A stretch of 41,092 nucleotides of DNA, from the NCBI GenBank assembly GCA_022865345.1, contig JALHSU010000162.1, positions 1 to 41,092 on the forward strand. Reading direction: 5' to 3'. This stretch comes from Candidatus Zixiibacteriota bacterium. GTDB taxonomy: Bacteria > Zixibacteria > MSB-5A5 > RBG-16-43-9. A program made the translations under genes and the position numbers. The notes under the pieces were generated by a model. It searched no databases, was not told the origin of the DNA, and worked only from the letters and a program-made list of their open reading frames with translations. Position 1 is the stretch's first letter; each line of letters starts with the position of its first letter. Below are positions 8,070-15,500 of the stretch, piece by piece.

Positions 8070-9179
8070 ATGAGAAAATATAAGATTCTTTTCTTAAACT
8101 CAATTCGGGAGAACGTCTGGGGAGGTGGGGAGAACTTAATTTATAATTTAGCAGCTCACCTTTCTTCAAGAGGACACAGTATCTGGATTGCAGGAAGGAA
8201 GAACAGCGAGTTCATGATTCATTTTTCTTCCCCGGAGATTAATTTAGTTCCTCTGAAAATAAGAGGTGATTTTGGTCCGGTTAATATCCTGTCCCTGGCT
8301 AAAATTCTCTCAAAAGAAAAAATAGATTTCATCTGGGTCAATTTCAATAAAGACTTAAGGCTGGGAGGAATTGCAGCCAGACTTGCAGGAGGAGTCAAAA
8401 TTATCTGGGGAATGGGTGTGCTTTTACCTGGAACCAATTTAGTTCACAGGCTCACCGGAAAGTACCTCCCGGATAGGATAGTTGTCCCCAGTCAGAATCT
8501 AAAAGACCAGCTGAAGAGATTTACCTGGATAAATCAGGAGAAAATTGAAGTCGTCTTGAATGGAATAGACCTCTCCTGCTTTGATTTTGATTTAAAGAAA
8601 GAGCGGGAGAAGCTCTTTCAAAAATACGGCCTTGACCCAAGGGTGATCTTGATCGGAGTTCCAGCCAGGCTGGTTGAAGCTAAAGGGCAGCGTTACCTTC
8701 TCCAGGCTATCCCTGAGATAGTTCAGACCTTTTCTGAGGTAAAATTTCTTTTTGCAGGAGATGGCTCAGAAAAGGAATCATTAAAGAGTCTGTGTACTCA
8801 ACTGAATCTGGATAACTATGTAATCTTTGCTGGATATGTAAGAGAAATATTTGAGACTATGGCTGGATTCGACCTTCTGGTTTTGCCTTCGATAATCGAG
8901 CCTTTTGGCCTGGTCCTGGCAGAGGGGATGGCTTTGAAGAAGCCTATAGTCGCTACCCGTGTCGGTGGTATTCCAGAAGTAGTTCAAGATAAGGTGACCG
9001 GACTTTTGGTTCTGCCAAAAGATCCCCATTCTTTAGCTCAGGCAATTATGACTTTGCTTCAAGATAGAAACCTGGCTGTAAGTCTGGGCGAAGCCGGCAG
9101 AAAAAGAGTAGAAGCTTTTTTTGACATGAAGAAAATGATTGAGAAAATCGAGGCACTTTTGGCTGAGATGTCAGCATAA
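8070..9179 (+). CDS. Glycosyltransferase family 4 (GT-B fold)
   Basis: The 369-residue protein has the GT-B double Rossmann layout. The N-terminal domain contains the glycine-rich acceptor loop NVWGGGENLIYNLAAHL (15-31). The C-terminal donor domain starts near 195 (ILIGVPARLVEAKG) and contains the E-x7-E motif with Glu277 and Glu285 (EPFGLVLAE), followed by ATRVGGIPEVV. It transfers a sugar from a nucleotide-sugar donor in the cytoplasm, probably for lipopolysaccharide or another surface glycan. There is no signal peptide. No other glycan genes are adjacent, so the acceptor cannot be inferred. It converges with the DUF1573 gene across a shared terminator hairpin. Confidence 0.9.
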   Translation: MRKYKILFLNSIRENVWGGGENLIYNLAAHLSSRGHSIWIAGRKNSEFMIHFSSPEINLVPLKIRGDFGPVNILSLAKILSKEKIDFIWVNFNKDLRLGGIAARLAGGVKIIWGMGVLLPGTNLVHRLTGKYLPDRIVVPSQNLKDQLKRFTWINQEKIEVVLNGIDLSCFDFDLKKEREKLFQKYGLDPRVILIGVPARLVEAKGQRYLLQAIPEIVQTFSEVKFLFAGDGSEKESLKSLCTQLNLDNYVIFAGYVREIFETMAGFDLLVLPSIIEPFGLVLAEGMALKKPIVATRVGGIPEVVQDKVTGLLVLPKDPHSLAQAIMTLLQDRNLAVSLGEAGRKRVEAFFDMKKMIEKIEALLAEMSA

Positions 9180-9183
9180 AAAA

Positions 9184-9214
9184 AGTCTCTACCCTTTTCA
9201 GATAGGTAGAGACT
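9184..9214 (-). terminator. Rho-independent terminator of the DUF1573 gene
   Basis: A 10-bp stem AGTCTCTACC/GGTAGAGACT with an 11-base loop is followed on the minus strand by a run of seven T. It lies 26 bases after the DUF1573 stop codon and directly after the convergent glycosyltransferase, so it may stop both transcripts. Confidence 0.75.
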
Positions 9215-9240
9215 TCATTTAGACGAGAAGATCTACTTCC

Positions 9241-9984
9241 TTATTTCTTAGGAGCTGAGGCTGCTGGTGCACCAACTGCATAAATCAACGGAATCGTAAC
9301 TCTGGTGTTCTCCTTACCCTGCAATTCAATAGTGAGGACTTTCTTAAACCCTTCAGCCGGGAATTCTTTGATCGGTTTTAACTTTATCTCAGCCGACTTG
9401 CCCGGTTTTAGCTTTTTGTCTGCCTTAACCTTAAAGAATTCATGCGGGTAATCGACCACTGAGATCTTATATTCAAGAACATCCAGATTTTTCAAGGAGA
9501 GCTTTTTCTCCTTGGGCTTCTGGCCTTGCAGCATTGAGAAATCCAGGAAGGAAGGGTAGGATTTGATTGTGAAGGTCGTATCCTCCTGGGGTGCTATCTG
9601 AGCGTGTAGATCAATTTTCTGAATCTGATCTACAGAATCTTCTCTATAAGATATACTGGCGTATTTGCTTACCCTGCCAGGGGTAAGTCCCGAAGTATAA
9701 CTTACTATAAGCTCTGTGCTATCACCGATAGCAAGCTCCGTCTTCTTTAGCGGAGCCTTTGTGCACCCTCAGGCCACAGAGACATTAAGCGCTCTCAGGG
9801 TATCGGTGCCCACGTTCTTTAACCAGAAGCTGTGGCTGAGCACGGCATTCTGGGGCGACCGGCCCCAATCCCAGGTGGTTTCAGAAATCTGTAATTTTGC
9901 TTTACCTGCTTCCAGCCCAGTCTGTGCTAGAGCCAGAACAAGGATCAGAAATATCGCCGTGAGCAAAAACCTTTCTTTTCTCAT
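9241..9984 (-). CDS. DUF1573 protein with in-frame TGA: predicted selenoprotein, copy A
   Basis: ATG 9984 has AAGGAGG five bases upstream. Codons 1-71 encode a signal peptide (about 1-27) and the start of a DUF1573 domain (WDWGRSPQ, SHSFWLKNVGTDTLRALNV). Codon 72 is TGA (9769-9771); then the same frame runs on without another stop for 175 codons: G-C-T-KAPLKKTELAIGDSTEL, then two further beta-rich segments. The family's conserved motif here is S-CGC-T, so TGA stands where the first Cys is expected, giving U72-G-C74-T. An Ig-like secreted redox protein is likely. The paralogue at 11250-11954 has TGA at the same position. Frameshift is excluded because the frame is unchanged. TGA is a normal stop in ruvX, cbiM, mtgA and hicB. 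Confidence 0.8.
9733..9758 (-). promoter_or_regulatory. Candidate bacterial SECIS hairpin, copy A
   Basis: Ten bases after the TGA the message can fold AAGGCTCCG against CGGAGCTT (one G-U pair) around the loop CTAAAGAAGA. Bacterial SECIS elements lie inside the coding region with the loop about 15-25 nt after UGA, which fits. The stem also encodes the conserved APLKKTE residues, so protein constraint may explain part of its conservation. Confidence 0.5.
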
Positions 9985-10093
9985 CTTCACCTCCTTAAGA
10001 AAAGGAAAAACCCTTTTTTATATTTACGAAGATTTCACTCAAAATCATTAACTAATAATCTGCGATTTAAGGGGAGTTTTTATGATTTTTTCA

Positions 10094-10165
10094 TCTTAAC
10101 GACCAAGCTCACCTGCCGCTATGAAGCGCAGCGGAATAGCGGTCGGGTGCAGCGCTTTGTTAGGT
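10094..10165 (-). mobile_element. Integron attC-like recombination site
   Basis: Read on the minus strand, the 72-bp site starts with the 5' core ACCTAAC (10159-10165, perfect RYYYAAC) and ends with GTTAAGA (10094-10100, six of seven for GTTRRRY). Between them the arms GCACCCGACCGCTAT and ATAGCGGCAGGTGAGC form the imperfect inverted repeat typical of attC. The upstream dehydrogenase stop codon TAA lies inside the 5' core, as in many gene cassettes. Confidence 0.8.
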
Positions 10166-11230
10166 TTTGTTATTATGTTCCAAAGTTATTATTATTTTTC
10201 CTCGGGCGTGTTCTTCTTCAAGATACCGGAGAGCTTCAGGAACCTCACTTAACGTGTAACGTCTATCTATAACGGGTTTTACTTTGCCGGCTTTAAGAAG
10301 CTCTTTCATAAAAACCAAATCTTTTTGGTTTGGTTTCGACATCAGGCTACCCATTTTCTTACTCCCGGTCATTGAAATCCATGGTCCTAGGAGCATAGCT
10401 TGGAACATTTGAGCCAACGAACCTCCGGTCATGACATAAGTTCCCTTGGGACTTAATGCACGCTTGTAATCTGAAATCGAATGATATCCGTTAGCAGCAA
10501 GAATCAGGTCATAACGCTGCCCACTTTGGGTGAAATCTTCCCTGGTGTAATCAATGACCTGGTCTGCCCCAATCGAGCGCACCATGTCCAAATTCCTCGT
10601 GCTGCACACGCCAGTCACTTCAGCCCCGAACGATTTGGCAATCTGCACCGCAAACGTACCAACACCACCAGATGCGCCATTAATCAAAACCTTTTGCCCT
10701 GGCTGAATCTGTCCTTTATCGCGAAGACCCTGCAGGGCGGTGATTGCCGCCATAGGTACGGCCGCTGCTTCCTCGAACGATATATTGGCTGGTTTCAACG
10801 CCAATGCATTTTCACGGGCACATACATACTCGGCAAAACCACCCCAACCACAATCGGATATGTTCCCGAATACCTCATCATCTGGCTGAAACTGCTTTAC
10901 GTTTCTGCCAACCGCTTCAACCCGCCCCGCAATGTCAGATCCGAGTATCTTGTTTTTTGGTTTTAGAAGCCCAAAGCCCATTAGGCGAATCAAGAGCGGT
11001 TTACCTCTCAGGATATGCCAGTCACCTGCATTCACGGATGCCGCATGAACTTTTACCAGTACTTCATCCTCCTTGGGAGTAGGTTTTTCTTCCTCTTTTA
11101 ATTCAAGAACATCCGGTGGTCCGTATTTTGTGTATACAATCGCTTTCATGAGCCTCCTCCATGAATACTTTGATCGGGTCATTTTACGTGTAGTTCACGA
11201 CAATCTAACCGATAAGTTTGTAAAACCTAA
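10100..11230 (-). mobile_element. Predicted single integron gene cassette
   Basis: The cassette boundaries follow the G/TT crossover rule. On the minus strand the left end is G/TTAGGT (11225-11231, perfect GTTRRRY, brought by the cassette), and the right end is the G of the attC followed by TTAAGA, which would be host sequence. The 1131-bp unit holds one gene in canonical orientation with its attC immediately downstream. No integrase or second cassette is visible, so insertion at a secondary site between the two DUF1573 copies is inferred. Confidence 0.65.
10160..11149 (-). CDS. Zinc-independent MDR-family alcohol dehydrogenase/quinone reductase
   Basis: ATG 11149 is chosen because GGAGG precedes it; it gives the usual MDR N-terminus MKAIVYTKYGPPDVLEL. 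The 329-residue product has the GroES-like substrate domain followed by a Rossmann domain with the NADPH loop INGASGGVGTFAVQ. The Cys cluster of structural-zinc alcohol dehydrogenases is absent, which fits the quinone oxidoreductase/RTN4IP1-like branch. Substrate unknown. It is the only gene of the predicted cassette and splits two DUF1573 paralogues on the same strand. Its base composition looks richer in GC than the flanking genes, consistent with recent arrival. Confidence 0.88.
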   Translation of the reverse strand: MKAIVYTKYGPPDVLELKEEEKPTPKEDEVLVKVHAASVNAGDWHILRGKPLLIRLMGFGLLKPKNKILGSDIAGRVEAVGRNVKQFQPDDEVFGNISDCGWGGFAEYVCARENALALKPANISFEEAAAVPMAAITALQGLRDKGQIQPGQKVLINGASGGVGTFAVQIAKSFGAEVTGVCSTRNLDMVRSIGADQVIDYTREDFTQSGQRYDLILAANGYHSISDYKRALSPKGTYVMTGGSLAQMFQAMLLGPWISMTGSKKMGSLMSKPNQKDLVFMKELLKAGKVKPVIDRRYTLSEVPEALRYLEEEHARGKIIITLEHNNKT

Positions 11231-11249
11231 CCTAAGACGAGGACGCCTT

Positions 11250-11954
11250 TTAGCTACCTCCAGTTTTCACCGGAATGGTTATCCTGAACTCCTTTTCCCC
11301 GCTCACCTGTAAGGTAATCGATTTTTTGACCGTTCCTGCTGGAAGAGTTTTCGCAGGCTTCACTTTCAGTTCTACTGTCTTTCCCGGCATAAGGGTTTCC
11401 TTACTTAATTGCGCCTCAAAAAACCTCTTGGGATAATCAATAACTTTAAGCCTGAATTCTTTCTGTCCCTTATTTGTAAACTCAACTTTCATCTCCTCAA
11501 ATTTCCCTTTTTTCTTCTCTTTGAATTCTAAACTGTATGGTGCATAGCTTATATCCAGCAGGGTATCCGGCTTAGGCTTTACGTCTGCCGTTATCTCCAG
11601 CCGGTTGAAGCCGGAAACAGTATCGCTGGAGCTCACCGTGACAGATTTCGTCTCCGGGGTCATTGCCGCTCCGGTAGAGTAACTTATCTCTAACTCAGTG
11701 CTATCGCCGATAGCCAGCTCCGTCTTTTTAAGTGGAGCCTGGGTACAGTGTCAGGGGACCCGGGCGCTGATTCCTTTAAGGGTGTCAGTCCCGACATTTT
11801 TAATCCAGAAGGTATGAGAGACTGTGGACTGCTGGGGGACCCTTCCAAAATCCCACACCCTCTCGGAAAATTCGATCCTCGGAGTCCCAGCCTGAGAAAA
11901 AGGATGAACTGCAAATATAACCGCTATGAGTAAAAAAGAACTTCTTAATCTCAA
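11250..11954 (-). CDS. DUF1573 protein with in-frame TGA: predicted selenoprotein, copy B
   Basis: The start is TTG 11954, preceded by AAGGAGG. A signal peptide (about 1-22) is followed by a DUF1573 start (EFSERVWDFGRVPQ, SHTFWIKNVGTDTLKG). Codon 68 is TGA (11751-11753), then the frame continues H-C-T-QAPLKKTELAIGDSTEL to TAA at 11250, 234 residues in all. TGA again sits at the first Cys of the CxC-T motif, so the predicted motif is U68-H-C70-T. It is about 45-50% identical by eye to copy A, with identical APLKKTELAIGDSTEL. It lies 82 bases downstream of the CcdA-type gene on the same strand, so it is probably in the redox operon. Alternative: two parallel nonsense mutations, which is less likely. 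Confidence 0.8.
11716..11739 (-). promoter_or_regulatory. Candidate bacterial SECIS hairpin, copy B
   Basis: Eleven bases after the TGA, GGCTCC pairs with GGAGCT (one G-U pair) around a 12-base A-rich loop. Position and sequence match the copy A hairpin, although one closing G-C pair is lost. Confidence 0.45.
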
Positions 11955-12036
11955 TCTGCCTCCTTAACTCCTTGATAGAATTATAACTGAAACAATCATT
12001 TTGTCAATCGTTTTTTGCGAACGCTCCTGTCTTATT

Positions 12037-12726
12037 TTAGAGATTAATCCATAGAATATAAAAACCCGCGAAGATTATCAATAATCCGCTTATCTTTTTA
12101 GCTGTATTTGAGAAATTTGTTATCCCTCTGGATTGGGCAAAGCTCTCCACAAAGCCAGTTGATACCCCGGCCAGAATTATCAAAGCACAGTGTCCAAGGG
12201 CATAAACGAAAAGAAGGGAGATACCATATACTATCTTCGCCTTTGTGGCTACGAGAGCTAAAATGACGGCTAAGACCGGGGTAGCGCAAGGGGAGGAAAC
12301 CATTCCGAAAAGAAGCCCTAAAAGGAAAGCACCTAAAATCCCTTTATGTTTAGTTTTCATCTCCACAGTTTTAGGAAACGGGATTTTAATAACACCCAGT
12401 AAATATAACCCCATAACCAAAGCCACTCCCGCGGCCAGGTAATACCATAACTTCCCCACATCTCCAAAAAGCTTTCCTAAGAGGGAGGCGATAGCCCCTA
12501 ATATGGTAAAAGTAATGGATAAACCTAAGGCAAAAGTCAAAGAATAAAGCAGGGCTTTCTTTTTGTTTCCTTCAGAATAGCCTCCCACAAATCCGATCAC
12601 CAGGGGTATTATCGCCAGAACACAAGGGCTGGAGGCTGACAAAATCCCGCCCAAGAAGATCAAGATATAAGCCAAGGCTGGGGTGTTATTTATTGCTGAG
12701 GATATATTTCCTAGAATATGTTCCAT
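12037..12726 (-). CDS. ccdA: CcdA-type thiol electron transporter (DsbD-like membrane domain)
   Basis: The 229-residue product has six predicted membrane helices and the two conserved membrane cysteines, Cys35 in SASSPCVLAIIP and Cys147 in VSSPCATPVLA. These are the redox pair that carries electrons from cytoplasmic thioredoxin to extracytoplasmic partners. The start codon abuts the stop of the thioredoxin gene upstream, so the two are co-translated. The DUF1573 selenoprotein gene follows on the same strand. The natural partners are therefore the membrane-anchored thioredoxin and, by inference, the U-x-C proteins. Confidence 0.9.
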   Translation of the reverse strand: MEHILGNISSAINNTPALAYILIFLGGILSASSPCVLAIIPLVIGFVGGYSEGNKKKALLYSLTFALGLSITFTILGAIASLLGKLFGDVGKLWYYLAAGVALVMGLYLLGVIKIPFPKTVEMKTKHKGILGAFLLGLLFGMVSSPCATPVLAVILALVATKAKIVYGISLLFVYALGHCALIILAGVSTGFVESFAQSRGITNFSNTAKKISGLLIIFAGFYILWINL

Positions 12727-13164
12727 TTATTTAACCCCGATCTCCTGAAGCTTTTGTTCAATTGAGAGTTTATCCATAAACCCTTCATGCCTATAAATTT
12801 CTTTGCCAGAAGCATCGAAGAATATCTGGGTGGGGATTAATCTTATTTTATAGAACCTTGCCGGTTCTGGGTCGTAACGAATATCTATAATCTGGATGAT
12901 AGCTCTTCCTTTATATTCCTCCTGTAATTCCTGTAATATCGGCAGCATCATTTTGCAGGCTTTACAGGTCCCCCTGCCTAAATCGATAAGAACTGGTAAA
13001 TTTTTAGCTATTACGTCTAAACTGTCTTTATTCGTAGAAATTTTCTCGGAAGACGAAGTCTCCCCCTCCTTAAAAGATGCCTTATCTCTTCCTTGAAAGA
13101 TAATTAAACCTGCAATTAAAAAAACAATTGCTAAAATAATCAATAATTTGAGGATATTATTCAT
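12727..13164 (-). CDS. Membrane-anchored thioredoxin-fold protein (CKAC)
   Basis: The 145-residue protein has an N-terminal membrane anchor (about 4-23), a Ser-rich linker, and a thioredoxin domain with active site GTCKACK (Cys67, Cys70) and the cis-Pro region IRLIPTQIFFD. The fold should face the periplasm. Together with the adjacent CcdA gene it forms a two-gene module for passing electrons across the inner membrane. It lies 27 bases after the small thioredoxin gene. Confidence 0.88.
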   Translation of the reverse strand: MNNILKLLIILAIVFLIAGLIIFQGRDKASFKEGETSSSEKISTNKDSLDVIAKNLPVLIDLGRGTCKACKMMLPILQELQEEYKGRAIIQIIDIRYDPEPARFYKIRLIPTQIFFDASGKEIYRHEGFMDKLSIEQKLQEIGVK

Positions 13165-13191
13165 AACCTTTCCGAGCTGAAGTTAGCTTTA

Positions 13192-13428
13192 CTATTCCTT
13201 ACTCAACCATTCTTTAATTTCTGCCAATCCTGGTACCCTGCCAGAACATAATACCTTTCCGTTGATAACCAGAGCCGGGGTCAAAAGGATTCCATACTGC
13301 ATAATAGATTTTATATCCTTGATCTTTGATAACTCAGCTTCTTTGCCTAACTCTTTTAAAGTCCTCTCTACGATTTCATAGATCTTCTCGCATTTTGCAC
13401 ATCCCGGACCTAAAACTTCGATCTTCAT
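13192..13428 (-). CDS. Small thioredoxin-like redox-active disulfide protein
   Basis: The 78-residue cytoplasmic protein starts MKIEVLGPGCAKCEK, with active site CAKC (10-13) and cis-Pro segment TPALVINGK. It matches the thioredoxin_3/redox-active disulfide protein 2 family. Family members are often found beside ArsP/DUF318 permeases and ArsR regulators, as here. An AAAGGAGG Shine-Dalgarno sequence precedes the start. It could hand electrons to arsenate reductase or to the CcdA module. Confidence 0.88.
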   Translation of the reverse strand: MKIEVLGPGCAKCEKIYEIVERTLKELGKEAELSKIKDIKSIMQYGILLTPALVINGKVLCSGRVPGLAEIKEWLSKE

Positions 13429-13458
13429 TTTATGACCTCCTTTTAGACTATCATTAAA

Positions 13459-13971
13459 CTATTTTGTAGCCTTCTTTACCCCCTCCTCTTTTTTACCGGC
13501 AATAAAACTATTAAGCTCCTTCTGAAAATTAATCAGGAATTTCTCTTCCTCTTCACAAAATTCCCATACGGATTCGATCTCTTTAAACTCCTCTTTCTCT
13601 TTAAATACCTTTTTAAAACCTAAGGCAGACCCGAATATTTTGTATTTCCCGGCAGTTGAAGAATCTTCATCTATATTGCATTCCTTGAAAATAATGCGTC
13701 CGTTTTTATAGGGCTTTGAATAAAGTTTTTCTAATCCTTTTTTTGAAAAGTTGCCAACATTTATGCAACAAGAACATTGAGCTGTGGGATGAAAATGAAT
13801 GATCAACAGGCTGTCAAAATCAAAAGTGGAATCTACAGTTTCTTTGCCTGGGCTATCGACCTTTTTCTGAACAGGACCAGATGATTTCTTGTTTTGACTG
13901 TAACTGCTCGTCCACATTAGCAAAAACAGCATGATGCAAACGAGACAGAGGACTGAGCTTTTCTTAATCAT
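13459..13971 (-). CDS. Secreted Cys-rich thioredoxin-like protein (CxCC)
   Basis: The 170-residue product has a signal peptide (about 1-25) and a low-complexity linker. A likely thioredoxin-like domain follows (LLIIHFHPTAQCSCC, then RIIFKECNIDED), with Cys66, Cys68 and Cys69 at the position of a thioredoxin CxxC. I cannot name the family. It sits 3 bases after the permease gene and upstream of the two thioredoxin-like genes, so a role in extracytoplasmic thiol or metalloid chemistry is inferred. A further Cys lies at WEFCEEEEK. Confidence 0.65.
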   Translation of the reverse strand: MIKKSSVLCLVCIMLFLLMWTSSYSQNKKSSGPVQKKVDSPGKETVDSTFDFDSLLIIHFHPTAQCSCCINVGNFSKKGLEKLYSKPYKNGRIIFKECNIDEDSSTAGKYKIFGSALGFKKVFKEKEEFKEIESVWEFCEEEEKFLINFQKELNSFIAGKKEEGVKKATK

Positions 13972-13974
13972 CTT

Positions 13975-15009
13975 CTAAAATAACGCTCCGAATACCATTC
14001 CGGTTATAGTTGCCATTATCACTACTAAGATAATGTAAGCCCCTGTTTTCCTCCACCCCATAATCCCGATTAACACAATCATACTGGGAAGGCTCAAGGA
14101 TGGACCGGCTAAAAGTAAAGCCAGAGCAGGACCTCTGCCCATTCCTAAATCTATCAAGGCACGGATTATGGGGACCTCAGTTAAAGTCGAGAAATACATA
14201 AAGGCGCCGAAGACTGAAGCTATGAAATTCGCCCTTAATCCATTCCCGCCGACCAAATGTTCTACTATCTGTTGCGGTAATAAAACCTTTATCATCCCGG
14301 CAATGAAGACCCCAACCAGCAGAATTGGAAAAATCTTTTTCCCTAAATCCCAGGTTTGATAGAGCCAATCTTTAAGCTCATTTTTTTTGAACCAACGATA
14401 GAGGATTAAAAGTAAAGCGAGCAAAAGGATTCCAGTAACCAGCCACTTTTTTGCCGCACCGAAGATAAGAATCCCCACTAAAACTGCAAAATATAGAATA
14501 GTGACCCCCTCATGTTTGGGTTTCTCGCTTTGGGGTAGGATTAATTCCTGAGCATTCTTTTCTTTTTCTAACTCCTCTTTTCTCCAGATAAAAGCCATAA
14601 TCAACCCGATTATAATTGAAAAAGATATAGCTCCAACTGCCCTGGCAATTCCCAGATCAAATCCTAAAAGCCTGGCAGTATAAACGATAGCCAAGATATT
14701 AATTGCCGGACCAGAATATAGAAAAGCAATAGCCGGACCTAAACCTGCACCTCTTTTATGTATTCCTGCAAAAAGTGGCAAGATAGTGCAGGAGCATACC
14801 GCCAGGATCGTACCAGAAACTGAAGCGACACTGTAAGCTAAAACCTTTTTCGCCTGAGCTCCGAAATATTTCATCACCGCGGCCTGAGAGACAAAAACTG
14901 CAATCGCGCCAGCGATGAAAAATGCCGGAACCAGACAGGTCAGAACATGGGCGGAAAGATATTCAATTAATGCTTTCACTCCACCATTCAAGACTTCCAC
15001 TAAACCCAT
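13975..15009 (-). CDS. arsP: ArsP/DUF318-type permease
   Basis: The 344-residue protein has about eight to ten membrane segments and the family hallmark VCSCTILPLFAGI (Cys72, Cys74) followed by GAGLGPAIAFLYSGPAIN. A second half repeats the fold (FGAFMYFSTLTEVPII, LLAGPSLSLPS). ArsP members export trivalent organoarsenicals, though many DUF318 proteins remain untested. It is 13 bases from the arsR gene upstream, within an arsenic locus, which supports metalloid export. The symbol is by family, not proven substrate. Confidence 0.82.
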   Translation of the reverse strand: MGLVEVLNGGVKALIEYLSAHVLTCLVPAFFIAGAIAVFVSQAAVMKYFGAQAKKVLAYSVASVSGTILAVCSCTILPLFAGIHKRGAGLGPAIAFLYSGPAINILAIVYTARLLGFDLGIARAVGAISFSIIIGLIMAFIWRKEELEKEKNAQELILPQSEKPKHEGVTILYFAVLVGILIFGAAKKWLVTGILLLALLLILYRWFKKNELKDWLYQTWDLGKKIFPILLVGVFIAGMIKVLLPQQIVEHLVGGNGLRANFIASVFGAFMYFSTLTEVPIIRALIDLGMGRGPALALLLAGPSLSLPSMIVLIGIMGWRKTGAYIILVVIMATITGMVFGALF

Positions 15010-15022
15010 GCTAATCTCCTAT

Positions 15023-15376
15023 CTAAATAACCTTAACCGTTCTGGCTTTCTCTTTCACTTGTGTCCTAATGATCTCATCCACTAAATTAAGTAGATCAAA
15101 TACTCTTTTATCATTAATTCGGTAATAAACCGAAACCCCCTCTCTGCGCGAATCTAAGATGCCTGCATCTTTCAAGTGATTCAGATGTCTGGAAATGTTA
15201 GACTGGTCTTCCCCTATTTCAGGGATGATCTCACAAGCGCATTTCTCTCCTTTTCTCAAAAAATACAAAATCCTAAGCCGGGTGGGCTGGGAGACGACCT
15301 TCAGGAAATCGCTTTCCAGTAACAAGACTTTTTCATCGACCATTTTGAACACCTGTTTATATGCATTTATGCTCAT
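15023..15376 (-). CDS. arsR: ArsR-family transcriptional repressor (permease/redox operon)
   Basis: The 117-residue winged-helix protein contains the metal-sensing segment KCACEIIPEIG and the recognition helix QSNISRHLNHLKDAG, followed by the wing SRREGVSVYYRI. It would repress its own operon (permease, CxCC protein, thioredoxins, ccdA, DUF1573) until a thiophilic metalloid binds the Cys pair. ATG 15376 has a weak ribosome site; ATG 15343 (MVDEKVLLLES), with AGGTG upstream, is a possible alternative start. Confidence 0.88.
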   Translation of the reverse strand: MSINAYKQVFKMVDEKVLLLESDFLKVVSQPTRLRILYFLRKGEKCACEIIPEIGEDQSNISRHLNHLKDAGILDSRREGVSVYYRINDKRVFDLLNLVDEIIRTQVKEKARTVKVI

Positions 15377-15452
15377 AATTACATTAAATACGCCATTAGA
15401 ATTTTGGTGTTTGTCTAATTGATTATTTTATTTAGAGTTTTTTTTTAAAGTT

Positions 15453-15478
15453 GGTGCGGGAATTGGAATTCCCGCACC
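15453..15478. repeat. 26-bp palindrome of the GGAATT family
   Basis: Perfect 12-bp arms GGTGCGGGAATT and AATTCCCGCACC around GG. Related palindromes at 15958-15983 and 15989-16014 flank arsC on its other side. Confidence 0.75.
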
Positions 15479-15500
15479 AGCGAGCGAGATTCTAAAATTT

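Noticed and set aside
9241-9984. Reading the DUF1573 genes as frameshifted pseudogenes or as two genes each
   Set aside because: Both sides of the TGA are in the same frame, no other stop occurs, the domain is continuous across it, and the paralogue shows the same codon at the same place.
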